From: Bryoerythrophyllum caledonicum
Lineage: Eukaryota > Streptophyta > Bryopsida > Pottiales > Pottiaceae
Reading direction: 5' to 3'
Length of the DNA stretch: 64,000 nt
Assembly (NCBI GenBank): GCA_963971425.1
Contig: OZ020516.1
Location: 16,232,593-16,296,592 of the forward strand
Part shown: one piece after another, positions 22,077 through 34,399 of the stretch
Layout: every line of letters starts with the position of its first letter
Numbering within the stretch: the stretch's first letter is position 1
Notes under the pieces: model-generated
Databases searched by the model: none
What the model saw: the letters and a program-made list of their open reading frames with translations, nothing else
Told to the model about the DNA's origin: nothing
Translations under genes and position numbers: made by a program

Positions 22077-22303
22077 CCGTTAAACGCCAGTCGGGAACCG
22101 TATACATAGGGACGTATTTTACTCTAGAAAATACAAAAATAAATACTAAAGTTTAGCAAGACTTACACCTTCGGATTGAAAATTCTTCAACTATCATCTT
22201 TCATTTGAAGGTCATTTCAGTATCTCAACCTTATCATGTTCAAGTACAACATTATACATGTAGAATATTGTGGCCACTAGCGGCACCTTTTAACGTTTAA
22301 GGG
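22077..22303 (+). mobile_element. Group B MITE, copy 4, abutting group D
   Basis: Starts after TTAA as CCGTTAAACGCCAGTCGGG, carries the B interior including ACTATCATCTTTCATTTGAA, and ends TTTAACGTTTAAGGG next to TTAC. Confidence 0.8.
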
Positions 22304-23151
22304 TTACTTCATGGGATGTACAATATGGGAGTTATTTCTCCAATTTTTTTTATATGATACCCCCTCTTTTATTTTACTATCATTTGTTTATTCTAAATAA
22401 TTATACTTGGCTCCCTTTACAAGAGCATATGTCATAGTAACCATTTCATATAATACTTGGCTTGCCCTCCCCACATTGTACATTCCGAGAACACAACCAT
22501 TTCAAAAAAACAATTGTTCATACAACAAGCAAACAAACAAGGCTATTGTAGAAGTTGACTATAATGAATCAATGGGAGAGCTCGTTGGTCTCTATATTGT
22601 ATCCAAGGGTCGGATTTGGCACTATTGTGCCGAATAATTATATATATCTAAAAAAAGAAGTTCAACAAAGTTGTAACAATAGGATATTCTTCAAGTTCCG
22701 TTTCTCACTATGTTAAACAATTGAAGTTTTGCTAAGAAAAAAATCCAAAAATATTGACAACTATTTTTAGAAATAGTTTAAGCCAAATCTGACCCTTGGG
22801 TACAATAATCAAGGTAGAAGTACGTATAACTACTCCTAAAAAAAGAAAGAGGGATCATGTTGTTCCATGAATCTTAAATGCCTTCTTTGTATTCAAACAA
22901 ATGAAAGATATGTATGATTTTTTAGGGTTGGTTTTTGATATTTAAAAATCAAAGAAGAGATCAAACCTCTTGGTTTCTATGCCTGACTTTGCAAACAAGT
23001 TCCACCAATTTTATAACCTTGTCTTGTCCTTGCAAAAGTTCCTTTGGAAATACTGTATGTGGAAGTTACAAAGGAATTATTGGTTGTTGATTCTAATAAC
23101 TTATAATAATACTTCTCTTATACTATACCCTAGGGTCACTCGGCTTTTTAA

Positions 23152-23377
23152 CCCTTAAGTGTGAGAAGGTGCCGCTGCTAGCCACCGTATTCTACATGTA
23201 CAGTGTCGTATTTGAACATGATAAGGTTCGGATATTGAAATGATTCCTAGATGAAAGATGTTAGTTGAAGATTCTTCAATCCAAAGGTGTAAGTCTTGCT
23301 AACCTTTAATACATTTTTTGTATTCTACAAAGTAAAATACAGTCTTGTATATACGGTTCTTGATTGATGTTTAAGGG
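23152..23377 (-). mobile_element. Group B MITE, copy 5, complete
   Basis: A 226-bp element with TTAA on both sides (23148-23151 and 23378-23381). Ends are CCCTTAAGTGTGAGAAGG and TTGATGTTTAAGGG. The interior matches copies 2 and 6. Confidence 0.85.
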
Positions 23378-23381
23378 TTAA

Positions 23382-24916
23382 CTAAGAAAATTTTATGGCA
23401 AATAAATTGAGTAATTATTAAGTGAAAATGCCGAAATTAAGATATATGTTACTAAAAAAATTTGCAACATCAATAGACATAGAAGGGAAGCGGGCCTTGG
23501 AAAAGCCTTGACCTTTGATAGTACATGCGTTGGGAATTTAAATTAAAGCCCCAAGATCTTGAATTCAAACTCAAAAATAGTACAAAAATCATAGTAAAAT
23601 GTGGTTTCTTGCTAAAAACTTGTTTGATCGTTTGTTAGAAAAGATGTATGACATATAACTCTAGAGGCAAATTTTCAAAATATCAAAAAACTTTTCATGT
23701 ATCTAAAATTTGCTATGGAGATGTGCGAAGGTACTACCTTCGTTGAAATGAGATTTCTTTCTACTATGACTATGAGAATATAAAGTTATGCTTCCCAACT
23801 ATTTTTTCTTTAAGCATTGGCAGTCCCAAATTTTGGGTGACATATCTTTACTCGAGTAAAAAATTGTACATGATTATTTAATGTCATCCTTTTGAAGATT
23901 GTAAGATCAAGTGTATGCATGTAGTTAGTCCATAAATATCCTTGTAATTTATGTAAAAAAAATTAAAAAATAGACATTCTATTGTAAAGGGAATATAAGA
24001 ATAAGAAACATTTTTCTTGACAAACTAACTGTTAAATCTTCATTTGGACTGTCCAAAATATATTTTGGAAAATTTCACAAATCCCACTCAGTTTGATAAT
24101 ATGGTCTTTGCAATGAAGAATAAAGATTTTTTTTCATCTCAACAATTATGTGGACAAAAATGTGGACTTCACTCTTGTACACAAAGCTTAATTTCATTTC
24201 CACAATGGCGTACATGATGTTAACTTTTTTGTACACAAATTTTTATACATAGTAGACAAGTATAAAATCTTTGAAAAGAAATTGTGCAAATAACATAGGT
24301 TCAAGAATCGCCAAGTTGCAATTTCTTCTTGTTGTAATCTCAATTCCTATTAAAATCGAAATCCAAATGAGAAAAAATAGGCTAAATTTCTCTTGGAACT
24401 AGAAAAAAAGTAAGATTTTTTTTTTGAAAAATCAAAGTTTCTAATTTTTATGAAGAAAAGAAACATGCTTTTCTAACCATGCCTAACATCGTGTGACTGA
24501 AGATGGCATAAATTTTTTTAGTAGTAACAACTCAAAAGGAAAAAACATAAAGCTACTTTTTCTTTTTCCTTATTGAAAGAAAAAAAACTCTGAAATTCGC
24601 ATGGATGAGCAATGAATTTAAGCCATACTATTAACCCCCAATAAATAAATACAAGAAAAAATCTTATTCTCTATGAAGTTTTTCAACCCATACAGGATGG
24701 TGACCATAGTATGTTTCCAAAAAAACCACTCCAAAATTTCTCGTTCTATTGCAAAGAGTTAAAAATAAATAAATAAAATCATTATGTCCATTTCCAACCA
24801 TAAAATCTTAATTTATACTGCTAGAATGACATGCTCACAAATTTTCAAATTTTTTGACCGTATTCTTCACATCATAGCCTTTGAAGTGAAGAAACAAGTG
24901 TTTCTCTTTTCTACGT
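23382..24916. other. Very AT-rich spacer
   Basis: No open frame worth reporting, no RNA gene and no clear terminal repeats. Parts resemble degraded F/G interior sequence. Confidence 0.4.
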
Positions 24917-24920
24917 TTAA

Positions 24921-25851
24921 CCCCTAAAGGACTACGAGCTATTCGCTCTAAAACCAGTCCAAAACTGCCACTGTCAAAAAGAGACATGAAAATCACATTT
25001 TAAAGTGAATTTCGGATTTTCAACCGTAAGATCTTAAAATAGACTTCCATATAAACATGCCATCGAATTTTGGTTGCAATCCACCGCACAGATTGATAGA
25101 TTTTAGTGTTTAAAGTCAAAACAATGGTTCATTTTCATCCCTGCGTTGAGTAGATCAGCTGACTTTGACTTCATTTTGTATCAAAATTTTGCATTGTACA
25201 GTACAAGGTCTAAATCTTTTACCATTGTCTTAAGCATGATGTCATTTCCCAACACACCAATTTTTAGAGGTAAAAAAGTGGTGTAGCATATTCAAAACAA
25301 GTGTGCAAGGAGTGGAGGTTCAAAAATTGCCATTTCACGTTTTATTTTTTTTGTGAACTACGTATGTATTCAAATGATAATCCAAACGGTCAATAAGAAT
25401 TTTTTCACCACATATTGTTGTTGAAAAAAAAAATAAGTGAAAAATATGAAGATCTCTAGGTTTTATGTAGAAAAGATGAAATTTTTTTCCCTGTTGCCCG
25501 ACAATGTGTGAAAATGTTTGACTTGGAATAAAATGCCGTTTTACACTAAAGACAAGAATTTTTTTGGAAAATTTCTAAAGAAGGAAATATTCTTTATATG
25601 TGTGAAAAATCTCAATGTCAATAGAAACTTTTGTCAAAATTTTTGGAGGTGCCCGGAGTCCCCACTTTTGGCGTAAGTGGTACTAACTTTCAAACCACAA
25701 ATCCAAAAATAAATAAATAAATATCTCCACGAAGCTCTTATCAGATCCTATCTTGAAAAAAAAATCCAATTAAAAAGGGTTTTTTTTCGAATCATAGGTA
25801 CCTGCCCAAATTCACCAGAGGACCGTTTTGGTCCTCTTAGCCCTTTAGGGA
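24921..25851 (+). mobile_element. Group F/G TTAA element, copy F, 931 bp
   Basis: Bounded by TTAA (24917-24920 and 25852-25855). The left end CCCCTAAAGGACTACGAG and the inverted right end TCCCTAAAGGGCTAAGAG match at 15 of 18 positions. The right end carries a small inverted repeat around GAGGACCGTTTTGGTCCTC. The interior is related to G1 and G2 (CCGTAAGATCTTAAAATAG; TTTTAGAGGTA; AGTGGAGGTTCAAAAATTG) but codes for nothing recognisable. Confidence 0.8.
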
Positions 25852-25855
25852 TTAA

Positions 25856-26640
25856 AGAGTCGGCAAACTTTGACTTCACTTGGTGTCAAAGTTCTTCATT
25901 GCAAAAGTTCTAGAGCTTATACCATTATTAACATTGTTCATGATGTTAGTTCCTCGTACACCAAACTTTTAGAGGTATCAAGGAAGTGAAGCATTTTTCA
26001 AATAAATCAATTTATGAAGAAAGGTTCAAATGGCATCAATTGACAATTTGATTTGAAAAAATTCATATTTGTCTAAACAGATATTCCAATGGTAAAAACT
26101 AAGGTTCAAGCTTCTTCTTGAATTTGAAAAAATAAAATGAGGAATAAAGGAATATTATTATGAGGAGTTTGTTTTGTAAACCTTGTCCAAAAAAGGAGAA
26201 AAAACTTTTACTTGTCTCAAAGTGAATTTATTTTGACAATCTCAAATGAAACAATGTTACTCATTTGTGTTCAAAATATCATACTTAATAGAGGATCATC
26301 GCCAAATAATTTGAAGTTGCCCAAAGTACATGATCTCAACAATTTGTTTTTGGTTTTTACATGGTAGGTTTGGTGAGGATGAAAATTATATTTCCATGTA
26401 GCTCTTGCCATCATGCATCTTTGTACAAAATCTCAACAGCTGAAAATTTAAATCACAACCATGGAAACATGTTGGAGAGTTGCAAAAGCCCACTTCCGGA
26501 CTTTTTTGGTCTTCAAGGATTTATTTTGGATTTTTATCAATATTTGAAGCTAAATACTATTCTTATAAGAAGTCATTTTGGTCAACTTAGAAGAGTGATT
26601 ATTTTCATTCAATGTCTTAAATCATAATCTACACTTGTGA
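25856..26640 (+). repeat. Partial F/G-type repeat DNA
   Basis: Shares the CTTTGACTTCACTTGGTGTC, GATGTTAGTTCCT and TTTTAGAGGTA stretches with G2. It also shares later blocks with 34430-35100 (ATTTTGCAAAAGCTCACCTC-like). Probably fragments of older copies. Confidence 0.45.
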
Positions 26641-26834
26641 TATTAAAAGATTGGAGTTTCACACTTTTTAAAAAAAAAGTTACTGTATACATTATAAATG
26701 CTTGAATAGTTATTATTTCTCAAATAATGAAGAGTTTCAAAATTATATTGAGGACATCTCTTAATTTATTTGATAGCTTAAATTTACGTCACTTACAATG
26801 ATGAAGTTGGGTGTTCAATGTAAACTTGCCTTAA

Positions 26835-27050
26835 TCCCAAAAGGCCCAAGGCATTTTAGAAAAATCTCTACTCCATTGATTATAATTTGACAAGATGAAC
26901 TTTTTGAGAATGTAACTGCATGATCTTCTTCTAAATTTGTTTGAGACGAAATGGTTAAAATTTTGTGAATTGTGACCATTCGGATTGAAAGATGATAATA
27001 GTCAAAGTGAAAACATTTGTACCCTGTAGGTACACTTGGGCCTTTAGGGG
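26835..27050 (+). mobile_element. Group C MITE, copy 3, complete, TTAA flanked
   Basis: A 216-bp element with TTAA at 26831-26834 and 27051-27054. Ends are TCCCAAAAGGCCCAAG and CTTGGGCCTTTAGGGG. It abuts B copy 6, the two sharing one TTAA. Confidence 0.85.
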
Positions 27051-27054
27051 TTAA

Positions 27055-27280
27055 CCCTTAAACGTCAAAAGGTGCCACTAGTGACCACTATAATCTATAT
27101 GTATGGTGTTGTATTTGAACACAATGAGGTTTAGATATTGAAATGACCTCCAAATGAAAGATGTTAGTTGAAGAATCTTCAATCCAAAGGTGTAAGTCGT
27201 ACTACACTATAAAACATCTTTTGTATACAACATAGTAAAACACTTGCCTTCCTATATGGTTCCCAACCAACGTTCAAGGG
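27055..27280 (-). mobile_element. Group B MITE, copy 6
   Basis: Starts CCCTTAAACGTCAAAAGG right after the shared TTAA and ends CAACGTTCAAGGG. It is 226 bp, the same size as copy 5. The right TTAA is mutated to TAGA. Confidence 0.85.
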
Positions 27281-27474
27281 TAGAACTAAGATGATGGATT
27301 TACCTACTTCCAAGTTAAATATGATATAAACAACTTATCAACTACACCTCCGTTGCAACTTCAAATCCTACCTTTAAGCACACGACAATCTTTTCAAATT
27401 TTCATGTCGGGCTAGGCTATCTACATTGGGAATGACCTTGCCCATCGGTTACAGTCCAACACTACACTGATTTT

Positions 27475-27670
27475 GATGTTAAGTGTCATGGGCAATAAAT
27501 GACTTGTAAATGCTGCAAGTTTTTACTTTTGATATAAATTTTTACTAAGAGCACAACAATCTATACTACTCAAAGAGGGGGATCATAGTGGATATGGTCG
27601 GTAAAAATATTTATCAAGAGTGAAAACTTATAGCATTTACTGCCCATGACACTAAACATCAAAATTAGTG
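27475..27670 (+). mobile_element. Group H MITE (Tc1/mariner-like), copy 2
   Basis: 196 bp with TA on both sides (27473-27474 and 27671-27672). Left end CACTGATTTTGATGTT and right end AACATCAAAATTAGTG are inverted, and the match continues inward (GTGTCATGGGCA). Confidence 0.75.
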
Positions 27671-27777
27671 TAGCATGGGAACTTTGGACCTCTCACTTGA
27701 ATATAGAAAATTATTTTCCATCGCACGTTGTGGCTTGTATAGGAAAGAGGCCCGGGAAAGGGGGGCTTCCGCGCCTA

Positions 27778-28043
27778 GGGCAAATTGACCCTTTCGTTGG
27801 TACTTACCCGAGGGGGCCAAGAGGTAGTGGGGCCAAACTTGGCCCCTATTTTGTTTTTGGATAGGGACCTATTTATAGCAAGGGAGGGTCGACATGGGTA
27901 AACAATTGCCGTAGGCCCCAAATTTGTCCAAAAAAATCCAAAAAAGCCTCTAGACCCCCCAAAATAAGAGGGCCAAAAAATGACCCCATGCAATGAAGAC
28001 GGGCCCACCTTGGGTAAGTACCAACAAGGGGGTCAATTCGCCC
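27778..28043 (+). mobile_element. Group I MITE (PIF/Harbinger Tourist-like)
   Basis: 266 bp with inverted ends of about 35 bp: GGGCAAATTGACCC followed by GTTGGTACTTACCC on the left, complemented on the right. GGGC termini fit Tourist-type elements. The 3-bp flank (CTA and TCA) is not a clean TWA duplication, so the class is tentative. Confidence 0.65.
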
Positions 28044-28049
28044 TCAGCA

Positions 28050-28827
28050 GGCTTACGCTGGGTGAAGGCCCGACAAGGTGGGCAAAGGCGGCAACCCACA
28101 ACACACGCTCTGAATTTATACATGTGTGCTCCTTTTCTAGTAGTTGCCCGGGATAATTCATGTGTGGGAAAAATGGCGTGAAGGTAAGTTGTGAGGCTCG
28201 CTCCCCAAGAGGTTCCGTACAAAGAGGCTTGTTGAATTGAATTGCAAAAATTTTTGAGCGGGTGTTACGTGTAGAAGTTCAGAGACTTCTGGAGAGAAGC
28301 AAGTGAAAATTTACCACTCCAAGAATTTTTTTGTGATTAACAACGTTTGTGATGTTGCTAACTATTATTGTGTGCCTTGCAAAAATCGGCTGCAAGAGAT
28401 CTAGTATGGTTACTATACAAGATCTCAAATTCTCAAGTCAAGAAAAGGTCTCGCACTAGGAGAGGGTCTCGAGGGACTGCCCTTGCTTGTTAGGATGACA
28501 AAAGTTCAACTAGATTTAATATTCTAATGATGGTGTAACTTTGTGAAGTGATATGAGATTTTCATCTCCGTACTTTTACTTAAACTTGAGATTGCCCTTG
28601 GCTTGTCAGATACAACAGGGGTACCACTAGTATTGTATAACATGGAGAAATCATATATGCTTTATTTTTAAGAATTCCCATTTGAAAAACAATCCCATGC
28701 TTGATTCCATAATTCTAGAGTGTCAAAATGATTTACATGTGACTTTGAAAATGTAAATACATGGGAAATTGAAATATCTATCTACATATGCGTTAATATT
28801 TTTAACTCTTAATTAAATTGAACTTAT
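28050..28827. other. Spacer, no supported gene
   Basis: Mixed-composition DNA with short open frames on both strands that lack domains. Nothing I can annotate. Confidence 0.4.
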
Positions 28828-28831
28828 TTAA

Positions 28832-29576
28832 CCCCGTAGGGACAATTTGTCCCTACGAGGGACAAATCAATTTGGGCAGGGTTCTAAAAATCCATTTTTG
28901 AAGATAACTTCTTGAAATTTGTAGTGCGAATAGGAATACGGGTTGTCTTTGCGGTGGATTTTTTTTTGGACTTGTACGTAAAAACTTATGGTGCTTCAAT
29001 CGCAAAATCTTGACTCCTTTGGGAGTTGGGTAAGGTATTATAAAGGCGAATAGTGCTACTGTAGGGTTGACAATTGCACTTTTTTGAGGTAGGTAGTAGT
29101 AAAAGAAAGTTCTTGGCAACCTTCATTGTTTTCACTAAATACGCATAGAAATTAAATATTTTACTTTTTTTTTAAAGTATTTTTTCCAATGTTAGCATAA
29201 GTCATAATAAACCAATCCACCATTTGGATTTTAGACCCAACAATTATTTCTTTATTTAAAAAATAAAAGTATTTTCTTTAGTAAAGGGCCACTTTCTATA
29301 CCCCTAGTCGTTGCAGGTCCATTTTTCTTATCATAAACACCTCCATTACTTGTGATTTTTGGCGTGCTATGACCTAACACAAGTTAGAACACAAATCCAT
29401 TGAGTTTATGCAATGTGTAATGGGAAAATATGCCATTATCTTGAGTCAAAGTACGATGAACAAAAATTTAGGATATCTACACGAAGACATCCTAAAAATT
29501 TTCAGGGGTCAACATAGCGGTTGTAAAAATTTTAAGGGGTGGTTTTGGTGAAGCAGAAGGCCTGGTCCTGTAGGGG
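28832..29576 (+). mobile_element. Group E TTAA element, 745 bp
   Basis: TTAA at 28828-28831 and 29577-29580. The left end CCCCGTAGGGAC is followed at once by its own inverted copy (GTCCCTACGAGG), forming a terminal hairpin. The right end complement is CCCCTACAGGAC. The interior is AT-rich and non-coding. Confidence 0.65.
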
Positions 29577-30748
29577 TTAAATATACTGGAACAATGCAAA
29601 TGAAATACCCTTTTTATGAGGTCAAGATGACAGTGCACATTTCTAGAATTTTGGGGAAAATAAATGGCCTGCCATCCAAAGCAATGCATGTTCCATTCTA
29701 TGTTCTTGTGTAAGAATTGGTCACAAGTTATTGTAGAATGCGTCTTTGTTATTCCCAACAACTTACCTCCTCATCATCATCATAACACGGTCAACCACCT
29801 GTGAACAAACAAACATTAATTTCAAAAAAATGGTACATTTTGCTGTTAAGAGAAATCATTTAATAAAAACTTTATTATCACAAAAACAATAGATTGAAAA
29901 ATTCTTTTAAGCTGGATTGAAAATTTCTTTTAAGCTGGATTGATAAATCCTTTTAAGTTGGATTGAAAAATGCTTAGTAAAATATTACCAAGTTATTTAG
30001 TTTTGATTTTTGAGGTCCAAGTGTTATCCTTTAAATTCATTTTTTAAATTTGGATAGGTTTCCAGTGATACTTTCATGCTAGACTAGCTACATCCAATAC
30101 TTTGTCTCAACTTTTTTTTTTTTTGGTTGCCTGAATTTAATTATGCTAGACTAGCTACATCTATTACTTGTCTCAACTTTTTTTTCTTCCGTGGATTAAT
30201 TATGACAAGCTACATCAAATTATATCCAAAAAAATGATGACCATTTTTAGGGGCTTTAACCTGAATTTTATTGGTGTAAATTGGCTATCAATTTGATATT
30301 AATTGCATCAAATAACTTTGTTTCATATAAATGTTATCATGATGTGATCTCAATTTTAAGTTGAGAGTGGCTTAAAACATGCAAAATAACGTCAATGTTT
30401 TAGAAATCCTTGACTACTTCACCCGAAACATGTCAAAACTACTCATACTAGTGCAAAGATATATACACATATACACATATACATACATACATATATATAT
30501 ATATATATCTCTCTGAGATAAAAGTAGGATTTTTGATTTTGATGAAGGATTGAAGTTAGTTTATTAGCACCTTGTCCAAATGATGAAAGAACTTTGACTC
30601 ATCAAAGAGTAAAATTTGTGCACTATGGAATGGTTTTATTTAATTTATTTTTTTAATGAAAACCTCAAATAATATAGTATTTTTCATTTTATTTAAAATT
30701 TAATAGAGTGTTGTAAAAAAATTGTGGTGTTGTGTGACATGCCTATCC
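29577..30748. other. AT-rich spacer with microsatellites, up to assembly gap
   Basis: Contains a triplicated AGCTGGATTGAAAAAT-type segment (about 29890-29970), a duplicated CATGCTAGACTAGCTACATC segment (30070 and 30140) and an (AC/AT)n stretch at 30460-30508. No gene seen. Confidence 0.5.
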
Positions 30749-30948
30749 NNNNNNNNNNNNNNNNNNNNNNNNNNNNNNNNNNNNNNNNNNNNNNNNNNNN
30801 NNNNNNNNNNNNNNNNNNNNNNNNNNNNNNNNNNNNNNNNNNNNNNNNNNNNNNNNNNNNNNNNNNNNNNNNNNNNNNNNNNNNNNNNNNNNNNNNNNNN
30901 NNNNNNNNNNNNNNNNNNNNNNNNNNNNNNNNNNNNNNNNNNNNNNNN
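30749..30948. other. Assembly gap of exactly 200 N
   Basis: A round 200-base N run, which usually marks a scaffold join of unknown size. It abuts the (GAA)n array, the likely cause of the assembly break. Confidence 0.98.
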
Positions 30949-31267
30949 AGAAGAAGAAGAAGAAGAAGAAGAAGAAGAAGAAGAAGAGAAGAAGAAGAAG
31001 AAGAAGAAGAAGAAGAAGAAGAAGAAGAAGAAGAAGAAGAAGAAGAAGAAGAAGAAGAAGAAGAAGAAGAAGAAGAAGAAGAAGAAGAAGAAGAAGAAGA
31101 AGAAGAAGAAGAAGAAGAAGAAGAAGAAGAAGAAGAAGAGAAGAAGAAGAAGAAGAAGAAGAAGAAGAAGAAGAAGAAGAAGAAGAAGAAGAAGAAGAAG
31201 AAGAAGAAGAAGAAGAAGAAGAAGAAGAAGAAGAAGAAGAAGAAGAAGAAGAAGAAGAAGAAGAAGA
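30949..31267 (+). repeat. Large (AGA/GAA)n microsatellite, about 320 bp, open to the gap
   Basis: Nearly pure GAA triplets with two single-base phase slips. It is joined on the right, without interruption, to an S element in reverse orientation, so the array is an expansion of the tail of that element. The true length is unknown because the left end is in the gap. Confidence 0.97.
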
Positions 31268-31358
31268 ACTCCGGTCTTCACCACCAAGTCAATGTCCACC
31301 GAACAAAGGATTAGTAGTAAGGAACTACTTCCCTCTCTCAAGGGTAGACACTATAGTT
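31268..31358 (-). mobile_element. SINE-like S element, copy 4 (internal deletion)
   Basis: On the minus strand: GTGTCTACCCTTGAGAGAGG, AAGTAGTTCC, GGTGGACATTGAC, then the start of the 3' hairpin, then the (TTC)n array. About 35 bp of the 3' hairpin region are missing relative to 35722-35877. Confidence 0.7.
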
Positions 31359-31899
31359 ATCTTCTCACATAAGTCTTATTTCTTGCAACATCACACAAAA
31401 TTTAAAGGAGTGGAAATATAAACTACAATCATGGGAATATATCCAAGATTTGCAAAAGCTCACCTCAAGTCTCTTAGTTTTTTTTGGGAATTAACCTATA
31501 TCAAAATACATTGTCTTGATATCAACAAGACACATTAAAGTATTTTAGTTTGAATTGATATCAAAGTTACTTTAAATTAATATCTAAATGGGAGATTGTC
31601 CACTTTGAAGTAAAATTTATGTAATCTTGACCTTTGCTAGTTAGAAGTTGTTTAAACAAATTTGGCTCTATGAGTGCTAATGGTTTACAATGGCTAATAG
31701 CCCATTGTTCAAAATGTATTATATAATTAAAAAATCATATGTTTTAGCACCTCACTAACTTCACAGTTCCAATTGTAAGCAATGAATCCAATGCCATGAA
31801 CTTGACGAATGTTGAGTGGCTCAGTAGGTCTCTTTAACACCACAAATCAAACCTTTAAAAAACCAAGTCCCCTCAAATGGGCTTTCTGAGAATCCACCT

Positions 31900-32600
31900 A
31901 GATTTCTATGCTATCAAATTTTGAACAATTGTTTTTGATATTTTTATTGAAGAAGGGCAAATGCAAGAGCTTTTTGAAAATACGGTTTTTGAATATGCAA
32001 TGAACATTTGATGAAAACATTATGCTATACAAATCACTTTTTCTGTATAGACAAGAAGGGACACTAAGGTGGAGCAACCCATAATTGATACTTAAAGCCG
32101 AATGGGGTCTAAAAGGACATTGTATGTCAAAAAAAATTATGTAGAAAGATGAAGAATTAAGAAAGAAACTCCATGAACATCTTTTCAAATTTAACCTCAA
32201 AGATGCCAAATTGATACATAATTTAAAAGCCCCAAATTCACCAAAACCCATAATTATACTATAGAGTATGTGTTACTTGTCATGAATTGGATCGGATTTT
32301 GTGCCCTCCTTTGTCCAATGCTAGTAAGTGATAGTGAGTAAAAGAGAGAAGACATGCCATGCATAATCAACACATGCATGACTCAAAACCATACCTCTAT
32401 TTTGAGACTTTTGAGCAAGGCAACCAATCACAAGCTCGAGTGAGGTGGAGCAACCCAAAAATGCACACTTTAATGATCCAAAGCCAATCTTTGCTATTTT
32501 TAGTTACAACTTATTGAAGTTGATTTTGTCACTGGTTTTGACGGACTTCACCATTTCATTCATACTCTACATATTGGTTTTGGGTTGCTCCACCTTACAG
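31900..32600 (+). repeat. Dispersed repeat R, copy 2
   Basis: Related to 9640-10170, with the same order of conserved blocks and no coding content. Confidence 0.6.
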
Positions 32601-32734
32601 CCAAATTCTTCCAAATAAATTGAGATTTTTGATAAAATTACTCAATATAACCTTCTTGAAGGTTGTAGCAAAGAAAAAAAAATTAAAATTCTACATCGCA
32701 AGAATTAGTTTCCAAGAGGACTTCAAGTTTTTGA

Positions 32735-33637
32735 CCCCTAAATTTCTTTGACAATTTCGCACCAAAAACACTTCAAAACTGCCAGTTCTCGTGCAATGAG
32801 AATAGAAGAAACGTTAAACCTTTATTTCTAATTTTCACCGTAAGATCTCAATAAAGACTTACTAAATAACATACTCACAAAGTTTCATAAACTTTGACCG
32901 CACAGATTGTAAGAGGGTTTAGTGGATTAGCAGACTTTGACTTCACTTGGTGTCAAATATTTGCACTACAAAAGGTCTAAATTCATTTCCATCATGTTAA
33001 GGATGATACTAGTTCCTTGTACACCAACTTTTAGAGGTAGAGGCGGGGTGTAGCATATTCAAATAAATTGTGCAAGTAGTGGAGGTTCAAAAAATGTCAA
33101 TTCATGTTATATTTTATTGTGAACTTAATATGTTTTAGAATGTGAATCCAAATGGTCAATGCAAAAGTTCACACCACATAATGCTATGGAAAAAATAAAA
33201 AGTGAAATATAAGAAGATCTCTAAGTTTAATGTGGAAAAGAAGAATATTTTTGGTACCTTGCCCTACAACATGTGACAATATGTGAAAATGTTTGACTTG
33301 GATTTATATGTTTTTTTTTCACTAACGACAAGAGATTTTTTTGACAATATGATAGGAAATATTATTATTTGCTAGCACTGATAATCTCACATTCAATAGA
33401 GTGTCCTAGCAAAAGTTTTTGGAGTTGCTTGATGTGCCCGCTCTCCCCATTTGAACTTCAAAACCCTATAACTTTTTCATTACGTGTTGGATTGAGGAAA
33501 AGATTGGATTCACACTAAGCTTTTGGTAATGTCCATCTTGAATAGTTTTTTTTAAAGAAAAATGTAATAAATTGACACCACAGGAACCTACGCAAACCTT
33601 CTAGAGTCCCCTGAGGGGACTCTTGGAAATTTAGGGG
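32735..33637 (+). mobile_element. Group F/G element, copy G2, 903 bp, TTGA flanked
   Basis: Left end CCCCTAAATTTC and right end GAAATTTAGGGG are perfect 12-bp inverted repeats. TTGA is duplicated at 32731-32734 and 33638-33641, a variant of the TTAA target. A subterminal near-perfect palindrome AGAGTCCCCTGAGGGGACTC lies at 33603-33622. The interior aligns with F and G1. Non-coding. Confidence 0.85.
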
Positions 33638-33714
33638 TTGAACACTTTGCAAATTGATTTGCCAAATTCCACATTTGTCAACACAAAATTTTGATAGAGA
33701 GAGAGCTATACATA

Positions 33715-33724
33715 CACACATACA

Positions 33725-33758
<34 letters not shown>

Positions 33759-33800
33759 CATACATATATACATACACATATATATATATACATACATACA
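33715..33800 (+). repeat. (TACA)n/(TA)n microsatellite
   Basis: About nine uninterrupted TACA units, followed by TATATACATACA variants and a TA run. A second (TA)n-(TCTA)n tract lies at 33938-33976. Confidence 0.9.
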
Positions 33801-34061
33801 CACAAGTGTAAATCTCTGTTGTCTTCAATGAAGCAAGGGAACATACCGAGATCCTATCCAACGCAATACCTAGCCACAAAGATACCTTGTAAAGGTATTG
33901 ACCTAAGTATTGGCCACCAGATGGATATCTGACCATTAATATATATATATACATATATCTATCTATCTATCTATCTAGAGATACACTTTGTTATTATTTC
34001 CTACCTCAAGTTGCACAACATCTTTGAGTTGCATGCACAATATGGGAGCATCTTACCATCT

Positions 34062-34324
<263 letters not shown>

Positions 34325-34399
34325 GTATTGAAATGATATTGCTACAAACTTTGACCACATGGATTAAAAAAACTATAGTTTTATAAAGTGAAGCATACG

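Noticed and set aside
30700-31372. Long open frames of poly-Leu/Phe/Ser or poly-Lys/Glu/Arg
   Set aside because: They are translations of the GAA array and of the N gap, not genes.
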